From the NCBI GenBank assembly GCA_001800005.1, contig MGUL01000135.1, positions 12,572 through 20,655 of the forward strand: a stretch of DNA of 8,084 nucleotides, in the 5' to 3' direction. The position numbers and the translations under genes are program-made. The stretch comes from Elusimicrobia bacterium RBG_16_66_12. Lineage in GTDB: Bacteria > Elusimicrobiota > Elusimicrobia > UBA1565 > UBA9628. This document shows, one piece after another, positions 1-8,013 of this stretch. The notes under the pieces were generated by a model. The model did no database searches. It saw only the letters and a program-made list of their open reading frames with translations, and had not been told where the DNA came from. How positions within the stretch are numbered: the first letter of the stretch is position 1; each line of letters starts with the position of its first letter.

Positions 1-2034
1 CAGCGCCATCACCCCGGTCGCGATCGCGGCGATGGTCAGCGAGGTGTCGATCGCGATGTCCTTGAGGAGGAAGCCGTAGGCGAAGGTGGAGATGATGGCG
101 GCGGCGATGCCGAGAAGGGACTGCGCGGCGAGGATCTTATTGACGTCCTTGTCTTTCTGCCCGCCCAGGTTCTTCTGGTAGAGCCCGGAGATGGCGATGC
201 CGATGAAGCCAACGGACAGGGACTGCAGGCCGTAGAGCAGGACCACTCCGAGGATGGTATGGGTTCCGATCATCAGGAAGAAGAGAGGGGCCTCGAGGGC
301 GGCGAGGATGTAGAACGGGACGGTGACGGCCTCCTCGGTCTTGAAGCCGAACTTCTGAAAGAGCCGCGTCAGGGGCTTGATCAGGGCCGCAGCCGCGATG
401 CTTCCCAAGCTGGTCATGACCATCATCAGCGCGAAATTCCCCATCGGCGACGAGGTCAGCGCCTTCAGGAACCAGCCCAGGCCCGGGATGTCCATGAGGA
501 AGCCGAGCGTTCCGGGATTGCTGGTGACGATGCCCTCGATGTACTCCGGGAGCACGTTGAAGATCAGGGGGTCCGAGAAGAGCGAGCTGACCATCGACAG
601 GATCAGCATCACTCGCAGCAGGCGGTCCTTGACCACGATCTTGGCGCCGTCCTTGATGGAGCCCCAGAGTTCCATGAGCGTCGCGCCCAGTCCGTTGGGG
701 GCGTTGGCCGTCGGCGTCGGGGTCAGCCCCGCCCGCGCGGCCTCGTTCTTGCCGCCGATGAGCTTGATGGTGGCGTAGATGAGGGCCGTGACGGCCAAGG
801 TTCCCGCGTAGATGCCGTAGATGACCGCGCCGCCCACGCCGCTCTTGCCCATGATGGGTCCGATGAGGGATATCTGGCCGGCGATGGCCGGGGCGATGAT
901 GGCGATGACGGCCACCGCGAAAGTGAGGATGGAGTTGGCCTTGGTGCGCTCATCGGCGGTCACGTCGGCCGCGCCCATGATGCGCGTGGTCGCTGCGCCG
1001 TCCATGGTCACCGAGACGCCCTGGAAGAAGGACTGAGCGGCGATCAGGCCCAGCAGGATGAACAGCGAGGCGTTGAGGCTCAGGAATCCGGTCGTGAAGA
1101 AGAGGACGGGGACGAGGGCCAGCACGCCGGCGCGGATGAGGGTGGAGCGCACCAGCCACTTCTTCGGGCCGTCCTGTTCGATGTTGCGCGTGAAGAGCGG
1201 GATGGCGGCGTAGCTCAGGGCCTGCGCGACCCAGTGCGCGATGCGCGACAGCGAGCGGTTGGAGCGGATCAGGGCCTTGACCGCCTCCTCGTTGCCGGCG
1301 CGGGCGTCATGGTTCTCGTTGAGCGAGTTGCGCGTCATGGCGGAGATGAGGTAAGGCATGCCGACGACGTACATCTCGAAACCGAACAGGAAGACGCTGT
1401 AGCCGGCCACGTAGCGCCAGAAGGCGTTGTTGCGCGCGGGGTTCTTGAAGACCTGGGAGACGCCGGTTTTCGGGGCCGGAGGCTCGGCTTCGCCGCCGGC
1501 GTCGGGGGAGGGACCGGCGGCTTTGGCGAGTCTCGCGGATTCGGAGGCTCCGGTCCGGGCGGAGGCGGCCGGCGCATCGGCCCCGTCGGAGTAGGCGCGC
1601 AGCTTCTCGCCGGTGAGGGCGGAGAACTGGACGGCGGCCTGGGAGCGGGAGGCGTCGCCGTCCGCGCGCGCGAGGCCCTCGACCGCCTTCGCGGCGGCGG
1701 TCTCGATGGGGGCGATGCGCTCGCGGGAGAACTGGACCGGGGAGGCGGCCCTGGCGGCGGCGGGCGAGACGGAGACGGGAGCGGCGGCGACCGCGAGTGA
1801 GACCGCGCTGGGCCCGGCTGGAACGGCGGAGAGCGCGGGGAGATGGGGCGCGGACGGCTGGAGGATGGAGAGGCTTTGGGCCGTCAGCGGCTGGACGGCG
1901 GCGGCTCCGGCGGCGGCCGACGCGCCGACGACGACGGGGACGGCGACATGAGCGGCCTGGATCTTCGCGACGGCGGGCTGGACCCCCAAGCAATAGGAAA
2001 GAATGAGGGCGAGCGCCGCTCGCAGGAGCTTCAT
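1..2034 (-). CDS. MFS-type transporter with signal peptide and long Ala/Pro-rich N-terminal extension (3' end outside window)
   Basis: This is an open frame of 678 codons from ATG at 2034-2032 that runs off the window edge, so the C-terminus is missing. Residues 1-23 form a signal peptide (basic MKLLRAA start, hydrophobic core LALILSYCLG, AVA-type cleavage site). Residues about 24-190 are rich in Ala, Pro, Val and Ser, with no recognisable domain. From Trp206 onward there are about 12 hydrophobic helices. They form six plus six around a central hydrophilic loop containing TPTPTANAPNG, the usual major facilitator layout, and the last visible helix (ending at the window edge) would be TM12. The substrate cannot be read from the sequence. 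The start is supported by the signal peptide and by a TATAAT box just upstream. There is no Shine-Dalgarno sequence. It is separated by 107 nt from the operon upstream and probably has its own promoter. MFS identity is from topology rather than a signature motif, so family assignment is fairly but not fully sure. Confidence 0.8.
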   Translation of the reverse strand, partial: MKLLRAALALILSYCLGVQPAVAKIQAAHVAVPVVVGASAAAGAAAVQPLTAQSLSILQPSAPHLPALSAVPAGPSAVSLAVAAAPVSVSPAAARAASPVQFSRERIAPIETAAAKAVEGLARADGDASRSQAAVQFSALTGEKLRAYSDGADAPAASARTGASESARLAKAAGPSPDAGGEAEPPAPKTGVSQVFKNPARNNAFWRYVAGYSVFLFGFEMYVVGMPYLISAMTRNSLNENHDARAGNEEAVKALIRSNRSLSRIAHWVAQALSYAAIPLFTRNIEQDGPKKWLVRSTLIRAGVLALVPVLFFTTGFLSLNASLFILLGLIAAQSFFQGVSVTMDGAATTRIMGAADVTADERTKANSILTFAVAVIAIIAPAIAGQISLIGPIMGKSGVGGAVIYGIYAGTLAVTALIYATIKLIGGKNEAARAGLTPTPTANAPNGLGATLMELWGSIKDGAKIVVKDRLLRVMLILSMVSSLFSDPLIFNVLPEYIEGIVTSNPGTLGFLMDIPGLGWFLKALTSSPMGNFALMMVMTSLGSIAAAALIKPLTRLFQKFGFKTEEAVTVPFYILAALEAPLFFLMIGTHTILGVVLLYGLQSLSVGFIGIAISGLYQKNLGGQKDKDVNKILAAQSLLGIAAAIISTFAYGFLLKDIAIDTSLTIAAIATGVMAL

Positions 2035-2040
2035 GTGTGG

Positions 2041-2046
2041 ATTATA
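2041..2046 (-). promoter_or_regulatory. -10 promoter element (TATAAT) for the MFS gene
   Basis: On the minus strand a perfect TATAAT lies six bases (CCACAC) ahead of the ATG at 2034. It is one of the few AT-rich spots in a GC-rich gap. No TTGACA-like -35 box is visible 16-18 bases upstream and there is no extended TGn motif. With normal -10 to +1 spacing, transcription would begin at or within a base or two of the start codon, which suggests a leaderless mRNA. The match is seen in the sequence; promoter activity is inferred. Confidence 0.55.
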
Positions 2047-2116
2047 CGCGCAGCGCGGTGGGCGCGGGGGCGCCATTCGGTCCCGCTTATGTGAGGCCTA
2101 AGGCCCGCCGGAAACA

Positions 2117-2130
2117 GGGCCCGAAGGCCC
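2117..2130 (-). terminator. Candidate transcription terminator hairpin after rfaE2
   Basis: Read on the minus strand, this is a perfect 5-bp stem GGGCC/GGCCC closed by a TTCG tetraloop, a very stable C(UUCG)G hairpin. It starts 11 bases past the rfaE2 stop. The following tract (TGTTTCC) is only weakly U-rich, so intrinsic termination may be inefficient. It could instead protect the 3' end of the mRNA. Its place at the end of a long operon favours a 3'-end role. Confidence 0.45.
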
Positions 2131-2141
2131 AGAAAAGTTCG

Positions 2142-2648
2142 CTAGCGGGAGCGCTTCGGACGGGCCAGCATGCGCTTGTCCTGCAGGCGCGCGATCAGCC
2201 CGGAGGTCGAGCAGCCCTTCTTGAGGGGCACGATGACGACGCGGCCGGCGTACTTGCCTTCCGGGAGGTCTTTCGGCTTGTAGTCGCCGCCCTTGACCTG
2301 GATGTCGGGGCGCAGGCGGGACATGAGGCGCTCCGGCGTGGACTCGGAGAAGCCCACAACCGCGTCGACACAGCCCAGGGCGGCGATCACCTCGGCGCGG
2401 TCGCGCCACGTGTTGACCGGGCGCCCCGGCGCCTTTTCCAATAAACGCACTGATGAATCGGAGTTGACGCCGACCACGAGCAGGTCGCCCTGGGCCTTGG
2501 CCTTCTCGAGGAGCTTCACATGCCCCGCGTGGAGGATGTCGTAGACCCCGTTCGTGAAGACCACCGTGCGGCCTTCCCAGCGCCACAGCTCGCGCAGGGT
2601 CAGGAGCTTCCTGATGGGAAGGATCTTTGCGGCCGAGGTTTTACCCAT
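2142..2648 (-). CDS. rfaE2: D-glycero-beta-D-manno-heptose 1-phosphate adenylyltransferase (HldE C-terminal domain type)
   Basis: A cytidylyltransferase-fold enzyme of 168 residues. It transfers AMP from ATP to D-glycero-beta-D-manno-heptose 1-phosphate in the cytoplasm, on the ADP-heptose route to LPS inner core. Visible motifs are FTNGVYDILHAGH (31-43, the nucleotide-binding HxGH site), GDLLVVGVNSDSSVR (54-68), DRAEVIAALGCVD (83-95), KGGDY (119-123) and STSGLI (147-152). It matches the nucleotidyltransferase half of bifunctional E. coli HldE; the sugar-kinase half (HldA/RfaE1) is absent, so the two activities must be on separate genes. The start overlaps the gmhA stop by 8 nt and has no clear Shine-Dalgarno sequence, so translation is probably coupled to gmhA. 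The preceding isomerase gene supports the pathway assignment. The basic tail ARPKRSR is unremarkable. The family is certain; glycerol-3-phosphate cytidylyltransferase is a less likely alternative. Confidence 0.93.
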   Translation of the reverse strand: MGKTSAAKILPIRKLLTLRELWRWEGRTVVFTNGVYDILHAGHVKLLEKAKAQGDLLVVGVNSDSSVRLLEKAPGRPVNTWRDRAEVIAALGCVDAVVGFSESTPERLMSRLRPDIQVKGGDYKPKDLPEGKYAGRVVIVPLKKGCSTSGLIARLQDKRMLARPKRSR

Positions 2649-3223
2649 GGGCCAGGGGCGCGTCCGGGAAGAGCTCGTCCTCGAGGATGCCGCACCAGAT
2701 CTGGATGACCGTGATGTGCGCCTCTTGGATGCGGGCCGTGGAATCCGACGGGATGCGGATGCAGTGGTCGCACAGGGCCTTCAGCTTGCCGCCGCCGCGA
2801 CCCGTCAGGCCGATCACCGTGATGCCCATCTCGCGCGCCGCCGCGGCCGCGCGCAGGACGTTCTTCGAGTTGCCGGAGGTCGAGATCGCGATCGCGACGT
2901 CGCCGGCTCGTCCGTGCGCCCGCAGGGGGCGCTCGAAGACGAACTCGAAGCCGAAGTCGTTGGCGATGGACGTGAGGTCGCCCTGGTTCGTCGTCAGCGC
3001 CAGCGCCGGCAGAGGGGGACGGTTGCGCCGATAGCGCCCCGTCAGCTCGTCGGCGAAATTCTGGGCGTCGCAGGAGGAGCCGCCGTTGCCGAAGCTCAGC
3101 AGCTTCCCGCCGTTGCGGAAGCAGCGGAGGAGGTCCTGCGCGGCCTTGTCGATCAGCGCCGACTGCTTCGCCGTCGCCGTCAGCACGCGTGCGCTGTCCT
3201 TGAGCTGGGCGGAGATCGTCTTT

Positions 3224-3237
<14 letters not shown>
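2641..3237 (-). CDS. gmhA: Phosphoheptose isomerase-like SIS-domain protein (GmhA)
   Basis: A 198-residue single-SIS-domain protein, the usual GmhA length. GmhA converts sedoheptulose 7-phosphate to D-glycero-D-manno-heptose 7-phosphate, the first ADP-heptose step, as a cytoplasmic tetramer. Visible are FGNGGSSCDAQ (49-59), ELTGRYRRNRPP (64-75), NDFGFE (93-98), the phosphate-binding STSGNS (119-124) and RIQEAH (169-174). Glu64 (E. coli Glu65) and Gln171 (E. coli Gln172) are kept. The positions of E. coli His61 and His180 are Asn60 and Gln179 here; both codons (AAT, CAG) were checked in the DNA. These histidines belong to the catalytic/metal site in characterised GmhA, so activity may be changed. 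The start at 3237 has AAGGAGG 5 nt upstream and overlaps the accC end by 14 nt. The partner rfaE2 follows with an 8-nt overlap. DiaA-like SIS proteins also lack these histidines, but the ELTGRY and RIQEAH motifs and the context favour GmhA. Confidence 0.88.
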
Positions 3238-4594
<1,357 letters not shown>

Positions 4595-4604
4595 CTGTCC
4601 TCGG

Positions 4605-5891
4605 TCATTCGGGGGGGTTGAGGGCCTGACGGAACTGCTGGACGCGGGCCTGGTCCTGCGGGTCGGCGCAGAGCTGCGCGCCGCGGTCGAGGTCGGCCAG
4701 GGCCTCGCCGGGCCGGCTGATCTCGGAGTAGAGCTGGGAGCGGGCCAGCAGGATCTGGCACTGGTCGGCCGGGGAGATGTCGGGGAACGCCAGCATCTGG
4801 GAGAACTGCTCCAACGCCAGGTCCCGCTTGCCCAGGGCGTGGCGGTAGGTGTCCGCCAGGATCGCGTGCAGGCGGTAGAGGCTCTTGAGGGAGATGTTCG
4901 AAGGATAGACCTGCGCCAGCTCCAAGGCCTTCGCGCAGCGCGTCGCGGCGTCGGCGGGCGACTTGCGGTAGTAGGCGGCCTCGCAGAGATAGCCCCAGGC
5001 CATCGGGTCGCGGGGGTCGACCGTGCCCGCGGCCTGAGCCAGGGCCAGGCCCTTTTCCGAGTCTCCTTTCTCGAAGGCCGCCTCCGCTTGGCGCAGCAGG
5101 GTCCAGTTGTACGGGCGCGTCCAACGTCCGCCCTCCAGCGTGAAGAGGAGGTGGTCGGTGCGCGGCGGCGAGCCCGGGACTTGGAGGTCGTAGTCGAGCA
5201 GGATGGCTCCCGATTCCCGGCGGGCGATGCGCAGGCTCGACCAGGTCCAGGACGTCTCGTCGCGCGAGGCCCGGAACTCGTCCTCGGTGCAGTATTTCCG
5301 CGCGGTCGGCGAGAATATCTCGTAGGCTCGGGCGTAGTCGCGCGAGCTCAGCGCGTCGAGATATTCGGCGGCCAGCTTCGGGACCAATACCTCGGGCAGG
5401 CGGCTTTCGTGCCAGCGCCAGATCCCATACGCCGCTGCGGCCACGCCTGCGAGCGCGGCCAGAACGTTGATGGCCCGGCGCCGCGCGGTGAAGCTCGGCT
5501 GCGAGACGGTCTCTTCGGAAACGGGCGGCTGGGCCGGGACGACCCACAGGTCGTCGAGGCCGGAGGTCGAGCCGGGCTCCGCCAGACGCCGCGCGGCCAC
5601 GGGCGGCCCCCCCGGTTCCGCGGCGGGCTGCGGTTCGGCCGCGCGTCGGATCATGGTCGCCGGGATGTCCGCGGCGGGGGCGCCCGGGATGATGGTCTTG
5701 GGAGGAGGCGCCACGGGTCCCAGGTCGCCGATCGGCCGTCCGCATTTGTCGCAGAAGTTCTTCGGGATCGAGTTCTGATTCCCGCACGCCCCGCAGACGC
5801 GGCTGTTCTTGCCGCCGCATTTCGGGCATGCTTCACGGGGCTCCGCCGAGGCGGCGCCGCACTTCGTGCACAGGATCTGGGCGGAGGCCAT
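4605..5891 (-). CDS. Zinc-ribbon, single-TM protein with NTF2-like and TPR-like C-terminal regions, function unknown
   Basis: 428 residues, not recognised as a named family. Residues 8-50 contain four CxxC knuckles (C8/C11, C22/C25, C33/C36, C47/C50), a double zinc ribbon. Residues 52-135 are a Pro/Ala-rich linker. Residues 140-158 (INVLAALAGVAAAAYGIW) form one membrane helix preceded by Arg-Arg-Arg, so the zinc ribbon is predicted cytoplasmic and the C-terminus periplasmic. Residues about 166-265 (AAEYLDALSSRDYARAYEIF, then conserved-looking hydrophobic/aromatic strands) resemble DUF4878/NTF2-like domains that follow such anchors. Residues 265-425 are helical repeats of TPR type (for example ALAQAAGTVDPRDPMAWGYL). 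The start lies 4 nt after the AccB-like stop without a good Shine-Dalgarno sequence, suggesting coupling. It contains a G7 run (5607-5613) and a C7 run (4611-4617). A sensor, scaffold or membrane tether for the neighbouring carboxylase is possible but unproven. Confidence 0.85.
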   Translation of the reverse strand: MASAQILCTKCGAASAEPREACPKCGGKNSRVCGACGNQNSIPKNFCDKCGRPIGDLGPVAPPPKTIIPGAPAADIPATMIRRAAEPQPAAEPGGPPVAARRLAEPGSTSGLDDLWVVPAQPPVSEETVSQPSFTARRRAINVLAALAGVAAAAYGIWRWHESRLPEVLVPKLAAEYLDALSSRDYARAYEIFSPTARKYCTEDEFRASRDETSWTWSSLRIARRESGAILLDYDLQVPGSPPRTDHLLFTLEGGRWTRPYNWTLLRQAEAAFEKGDSEKGLALAQAAGTVDPRDPMAWGYLCEAAYYRKSPADAATRCAKALELAQVYPSNISLKSLYRLHAILADTYRHALGKRDLALEQFSQMLAFPDISPADQCQILLARSQLYSEISRPGEALADLDRGAQLCADPQDQARVQQFRQALNPPE

Positions 5892-5895
5892 CGCG

Positions 5896-6288
5896 TTAGG
5901 GGCGCGGCTCCAGGAGGAAGAGGGGCTGGCCGTATTCCACGGCTTGGCCGGCCTCCGCGAAGCACTTGGCCACGCGCCCCGCGGCGGGGGCCTTCACGGG
6001 CTTGGAGGCTCCGGCGCCGCAGACCAGCACGCCCAGCACGGCGCCCTCGGCGACCGATGAACCGTCCTCCGCCTGGCGCGCTTTGCCCGGCTCGCCCCAT
6101 TGGAAGACGCCCACGCCCTCGGAGGCCACGGACAGGAAGCGCGAAGGAGGCAGCGCGCCTTCGCTCACGCGCGGGGCGGCGTCGGGCGTCGAGAGCGCGA
6201 AGCCCTTGCCGTCCTTGCGGAACGCGACCTCGACGAGATCGGTGGTCTTGAGCCAGTCGACGACGGGTCGCAGCTGTTCTGAGTTCAT
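5896..6288 (-). CDS. AccB/BCCP-like protein lacking the biotin-attachment motif
   Basis: 130 residues. Residues 4-34 (QLRPVVDWLKTTDLVEVAF and on) match the BCCP N-terminal helix and strand seen in AccB. Residues 50-127 follow the biotinyl-domain pattern: a glycine-rich first half (VGVFQWGEPGKA), GSSVAEGAVLGVLV (76-89), a turn, APAAGRVAKCFAEAGQAVEYG (100-120) and the closing QPLFLLE (121-127). A gap-free alignment to E. coli AccB places the biotinyl-lysine at Gly93, and the E-A-M-K-M hairpin becomes C-G-A-G-A (90-94). The other two frames here contain no such motif, so a frameshift does not explain the loss. AGGAGG lies 5 nt before the ATG, which overlaps the cdd stop as ATGA. It probably binds AccC or competes with true BCCP, as plant BADC proteins do, but it cannot carry biotin in the usual way. 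It may be labelled an acetyl-CoA carboxylase BCCP subunit by homology; I withhold the accB symbol because the defining residue is missing. Confidence 0.85.
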   Translation of the reverse strand: MNSEQLRPVVDWLKTTDLVEVAFRKDGKGFALSTPDAAPRVSEGALPPSRFLSVASEGVGVFQWGEPGKARQAEDGSSVAEGAVLGVLVCGAGASKPVKAPAAGRVAKCFAEAGQAVEYGQPLFLLEPRP

Positions 6289-6758
6289 CGGTCCCTCCTG
6301 GGTTTGCGCTTGAGCAGGTTGCGGGGGTTGGCCGGCAGCAGGCCCGAGGCCAGGGGATCGAAGGCCATCGGCAGGAGCTTATAGACGGTCGTCTTGACGA
6401 CGGTGCGGCGTCCGGTCGTGGGGTTAAGGTCGACGATGTAGAGTTCGGTGTCCTTGTCGCTGAACTCGAACATCACCTGGCGGCAGGCGCCGCAGGGCTT
6501 CGCGGCGGCGCCGACGACGCAGACGGCCCGGATCGCGTCGTGGCCGCCCGCCACGCAGTGGTAGATGGCCGAGCGCTCGGCGCACATCGAGAGGCCATAG
6601 GAGGCGTTCTCGACGTTGCAGCCCGCGAACACGCGTCCCGAGGCGGTGAGCACGGCCGCGCCCACCGGGTAGCGCGAGTAGGGGGAGTAGGACCGCTTCT
6701 GGGCCTGGACGGCGGTCTCGATGAGCCGGTCGAAGGCGCGGCTGTTTTTCTTCCGCAT
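6285..6758 (-). CDS. cdd: Cytidine deaminase
   Basis: 157 residues of the small zinc-dependent, tetrameric cytidine deaminase class. It hydrolyses cytidine and deoxycytidine to uridine and deoxyuridine in pyrimidine salvage. Zinc-site motifs are complete: C59-A-E61 within NASYGLSMCAERSA (51-64) and PCGACRQ (88-94) with C89 and C92. NVEN (48-51) and SPYSRYPVGAA (25-35) complete the substrate pocket. The family is usually about 130-135 residues; this protein has a C-terminal extension ending in a basic stretch (NLLKRKPRRDR) of unknown role. The start overlaps the mtnP stop by one base (TGATG) and the stop overlaps the AccB-like start as ATGA, so translation is likely coupled on both sides. No regulatory site is seen. 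Assignment is secure. Confidence 0.95.
   Translation of the reverse strand: MRKKNSRAFDRLIETAVQAQKRSYSPYSRYPVGAAVLTASGRVFAGCNVENASYGLSMCAERSAIYHCVAGGHDAIRAVCVVGAAAKPCGACRQVMFEFSDKDTELYIVDLNPTTGRRTVVKTTVYKLLPMAFDPLASGLLPANPRNLLKRKPRRDR
6294..6299 (-). promoter_or_regulatory. Shine-Dalgarno for the AccB-like gene
   Basis: AGGAGG five bases before the ATG at 6288, inside the last codons of cdd. It decides the start of the AccB-like protein and shows that this gene is translated with a strong site of its own, arguing against simple decay. Confidence 0.7.
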
Positions 6759-7633
6759 CAGAGGTACTTCCCGATCAGGAGGTCGAGTCTCTTGAGGGTC
6801 GCCTTGTTCCGGGCCTCGGGGGCCGTGAACAGCGCGCCCTTCAGGGCGTCTGAGAAGGCGGGTTCGAGCGGCGCCGCCGCGATGCGCGGCACGGCCGCGC
6901 GCATCAGCTTCTGGGCGTTGGCGGAGTTGGCGTGGAGGTTGGCCACGACCATCTCGGTGTGGACCTCCTCGCCCTCCTTCCAGCAGTCGTAATCGGTGAC
7001 CATCGCGACCTGGGAGTAGACGAGCTCCGCTTCGCGCGCGAGCTTGGCCTCGGTGGCCGCGGTCATGCCTATGAGGGAAAAGCCGCAGGCGCGGTGCATA
7101 TCACTCTCCGCTTTAGTCGAGAACGCCGGTCCCTCCATGCAGCAGTAGGTCCCGCCGAAGGAGGACTTGATGCCCAGCTCCCGTGCGCACTCGTAGACGA
7201 TCTTGTTCTGCTCCGGGGCGAAGGGCGGGTTCAGGGCGATGTGCGCCACCACGCCGTTCCCGAAGAAGGTCGACACGCGGTGCTTGGTGCGGTCGACGAG
7301 CTGGTCGGGGAAGACGAAGGTGCGCGGCGGGAGTTCCTCTTTGAGCGAGCCGACGGCGCTGAAGGCCAGCACGCGCTCGACACCGAGGGACTTGAGCGCC
7401 CATATGTTGGCGCGCTGGTTGATCTCGGTGGGGGTCACGACGTGGCCGCGGCCGTGGCGCGGGAGGAAGGCGCAGGGCACGCCGCCGATGTCGCCCAGCG
7501 TTATAGGTCCTGAATGAGAGCCGAAGGGAGTTTTGAGGGCGATCTCGCCGGATTTTTTAATGGCGTCGGAGGAGTAGAGGCCGCTGCCTCCGATCACGCC
7601 GACCTTGGCGCAGGGCTTCTTCGTCTTCTTCAC
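6758..7633 (-). CDS. mtnP: S-methyl-5'-thioadenosine phosphorylase
   Basis: 291 residues of the trimeric nucleoside phosphorylase family 2. It cleaves methylthioadenosine with phosphate to adenine and 5-methylthioribose 1-phosphate, the entry to methionine salvage. Visible are GVIGGSGLY (12-20), PRHGRGH (58-64, phosphate site), NQRANIWALK (72-81), SAVGSL (92-97), CCMEGPAFSTKAES (164-177), GMTAATEAKLAREAE (189-203) and TDYDCWKE (213-220), where the Asp pair D214/D216 marks adenine-type specificity. Gln73 replaces the Tyr usual in NYRANIW. The start is GTG at 7633, read as Met, with GGGAGG nine bases upstream, and it overlaps the receiver stop as GTGA. No other mtn salvage gene is in the window. 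A purine nucleoside phosphorylase with inosine/guanosine preference is the main alternative, less likely given DYDCW. Confidence 0.93.
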   Translation of the reverse strand: MKKTKKPCAKVGVIGGSGLYSSDAIKKSGEIALKTPFGSHSGPITLGDIGGVPCAFLPRHGRGHVVTPTEINQRANIWALKSLGVERVLAFSAVGSLKEELPPRTFVFPDQLVDRTKHRVSTFFGNGVVAHIALNPPFAPEQNKIVYECARELGIKSSFGGTYCCMEGPAFSTKAESDMHRACGFSLIGMTAATEAKLAREAELVYSQVAMVTDYDCWKEGEEVHTEMVVANLHANSANAQKLMRAAVPRIAAAPLEPAFSDALKGALFTAPEARNKATLKRLDLLIGKYL

Positions 7634-8013
7634 GGGCAGTAGCCTCCCAGCGGCAGCAGTTCCGCGATCATCGCGTCCAAGGCCTTGAGATCGAGCGGCT
7701 TGTGGATGAAGCGCGTCTTCGGGTCGTTCGGCAGGATCTTGGCCAGCTTCTCGTAGGGGTGCGCCGACATAAAGATGACCGGGATGTTCTTGGTGTTCAC
7801 GTCTTTTTGCAGCACCTGATAGGCGGAGGAGCCGTAGGCGCCCGGCATTTGAATGTCGGTGATGACCAGGTGCGGCCGGTGCTCGGCCGCCTTCTGCGAG
7901 AGGGCGAAGCCGTCGTTGGCCACGATCACGCGGTGGCCCTTCATGGAGAGGTAGTCGTTGAGCAGTCCCGTGATGTCGGGATTGTCGTCCGCCAGCAGGA
8001 TCTGCGCGATCAT
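7630..8013 (-). CDS. Stand-alone response regulator receiver (CheY-like) protein
   Basis: 127 residues, a receiver domain only, with no output domain. Acidic pair D9/D10 in LLADDNPD (6-13), phospho-acceptor D53 in LVITDIQMPG (49-58), Ser83 in MSAHP and Lys105 in HKP make a complete phosphorylation site, so it should be phosphorylated by a histidine kinase. It probably acts by protein-protein contact, as a relay or CheY-like regulator. No kinase lies in the window and the neighbours are metabolic, so its signal and partner are unknown. Its start overlaps the glyA-like stop as ATGA, and its stop overlaps the mtnP GTG. The upstream AAGGA is 13 bases away, too far for a good ribosome site, so translation is probably coupled to the gene before it. 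Confidence 0.93.
   Translation of the reverse strand: MIAQILLADDNPDITGLLNDYLSMKGHRVIVANDGFALSQKAAEHRPHLVITDIQMPGAYGSSAYQVLQKDVNTKNIPVIFMSAHPYEKLAKILPNDPKTRFIHKPLDLKALDAMIAELLPLGGYCP
7643..7648 (-). promoter_or_regulatory. Shine-Dalgarno supporting the GTG start of mtnP
   Basis: GGGAGG lies nine bases before the GTG at 7633, within the last codons of the receiver gene. It supports GTG as the real start, and no in-frame ATG lies between it and the GGSGLY motif. Confidence 0.6.

Noticed and set aside
259..1800. 513-residue open frame on the plus strand
   Set aside because: It lies exactly antisense to the MFS gene, codon for codon. It is Gly/Asp/Arg-rich and shows no motif, a by-product of high GC.
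2095..2105. Small GGCC-TAA-GGCC inverted repeat in the gap before the MFS gene
   Set aside because: Only a 4-bp stem in GC-rich DNA, too weak to call an operator or terminator beside the better hairpin at 2117-2130.
2035..2141. Intergenic gap examined for a small RNA, tRNA or riboswitch
   Set aside because: Only 107 nt, holding the hairpin and the TATAAT box. No tRNA-like or known riboswitch pattern is visible.
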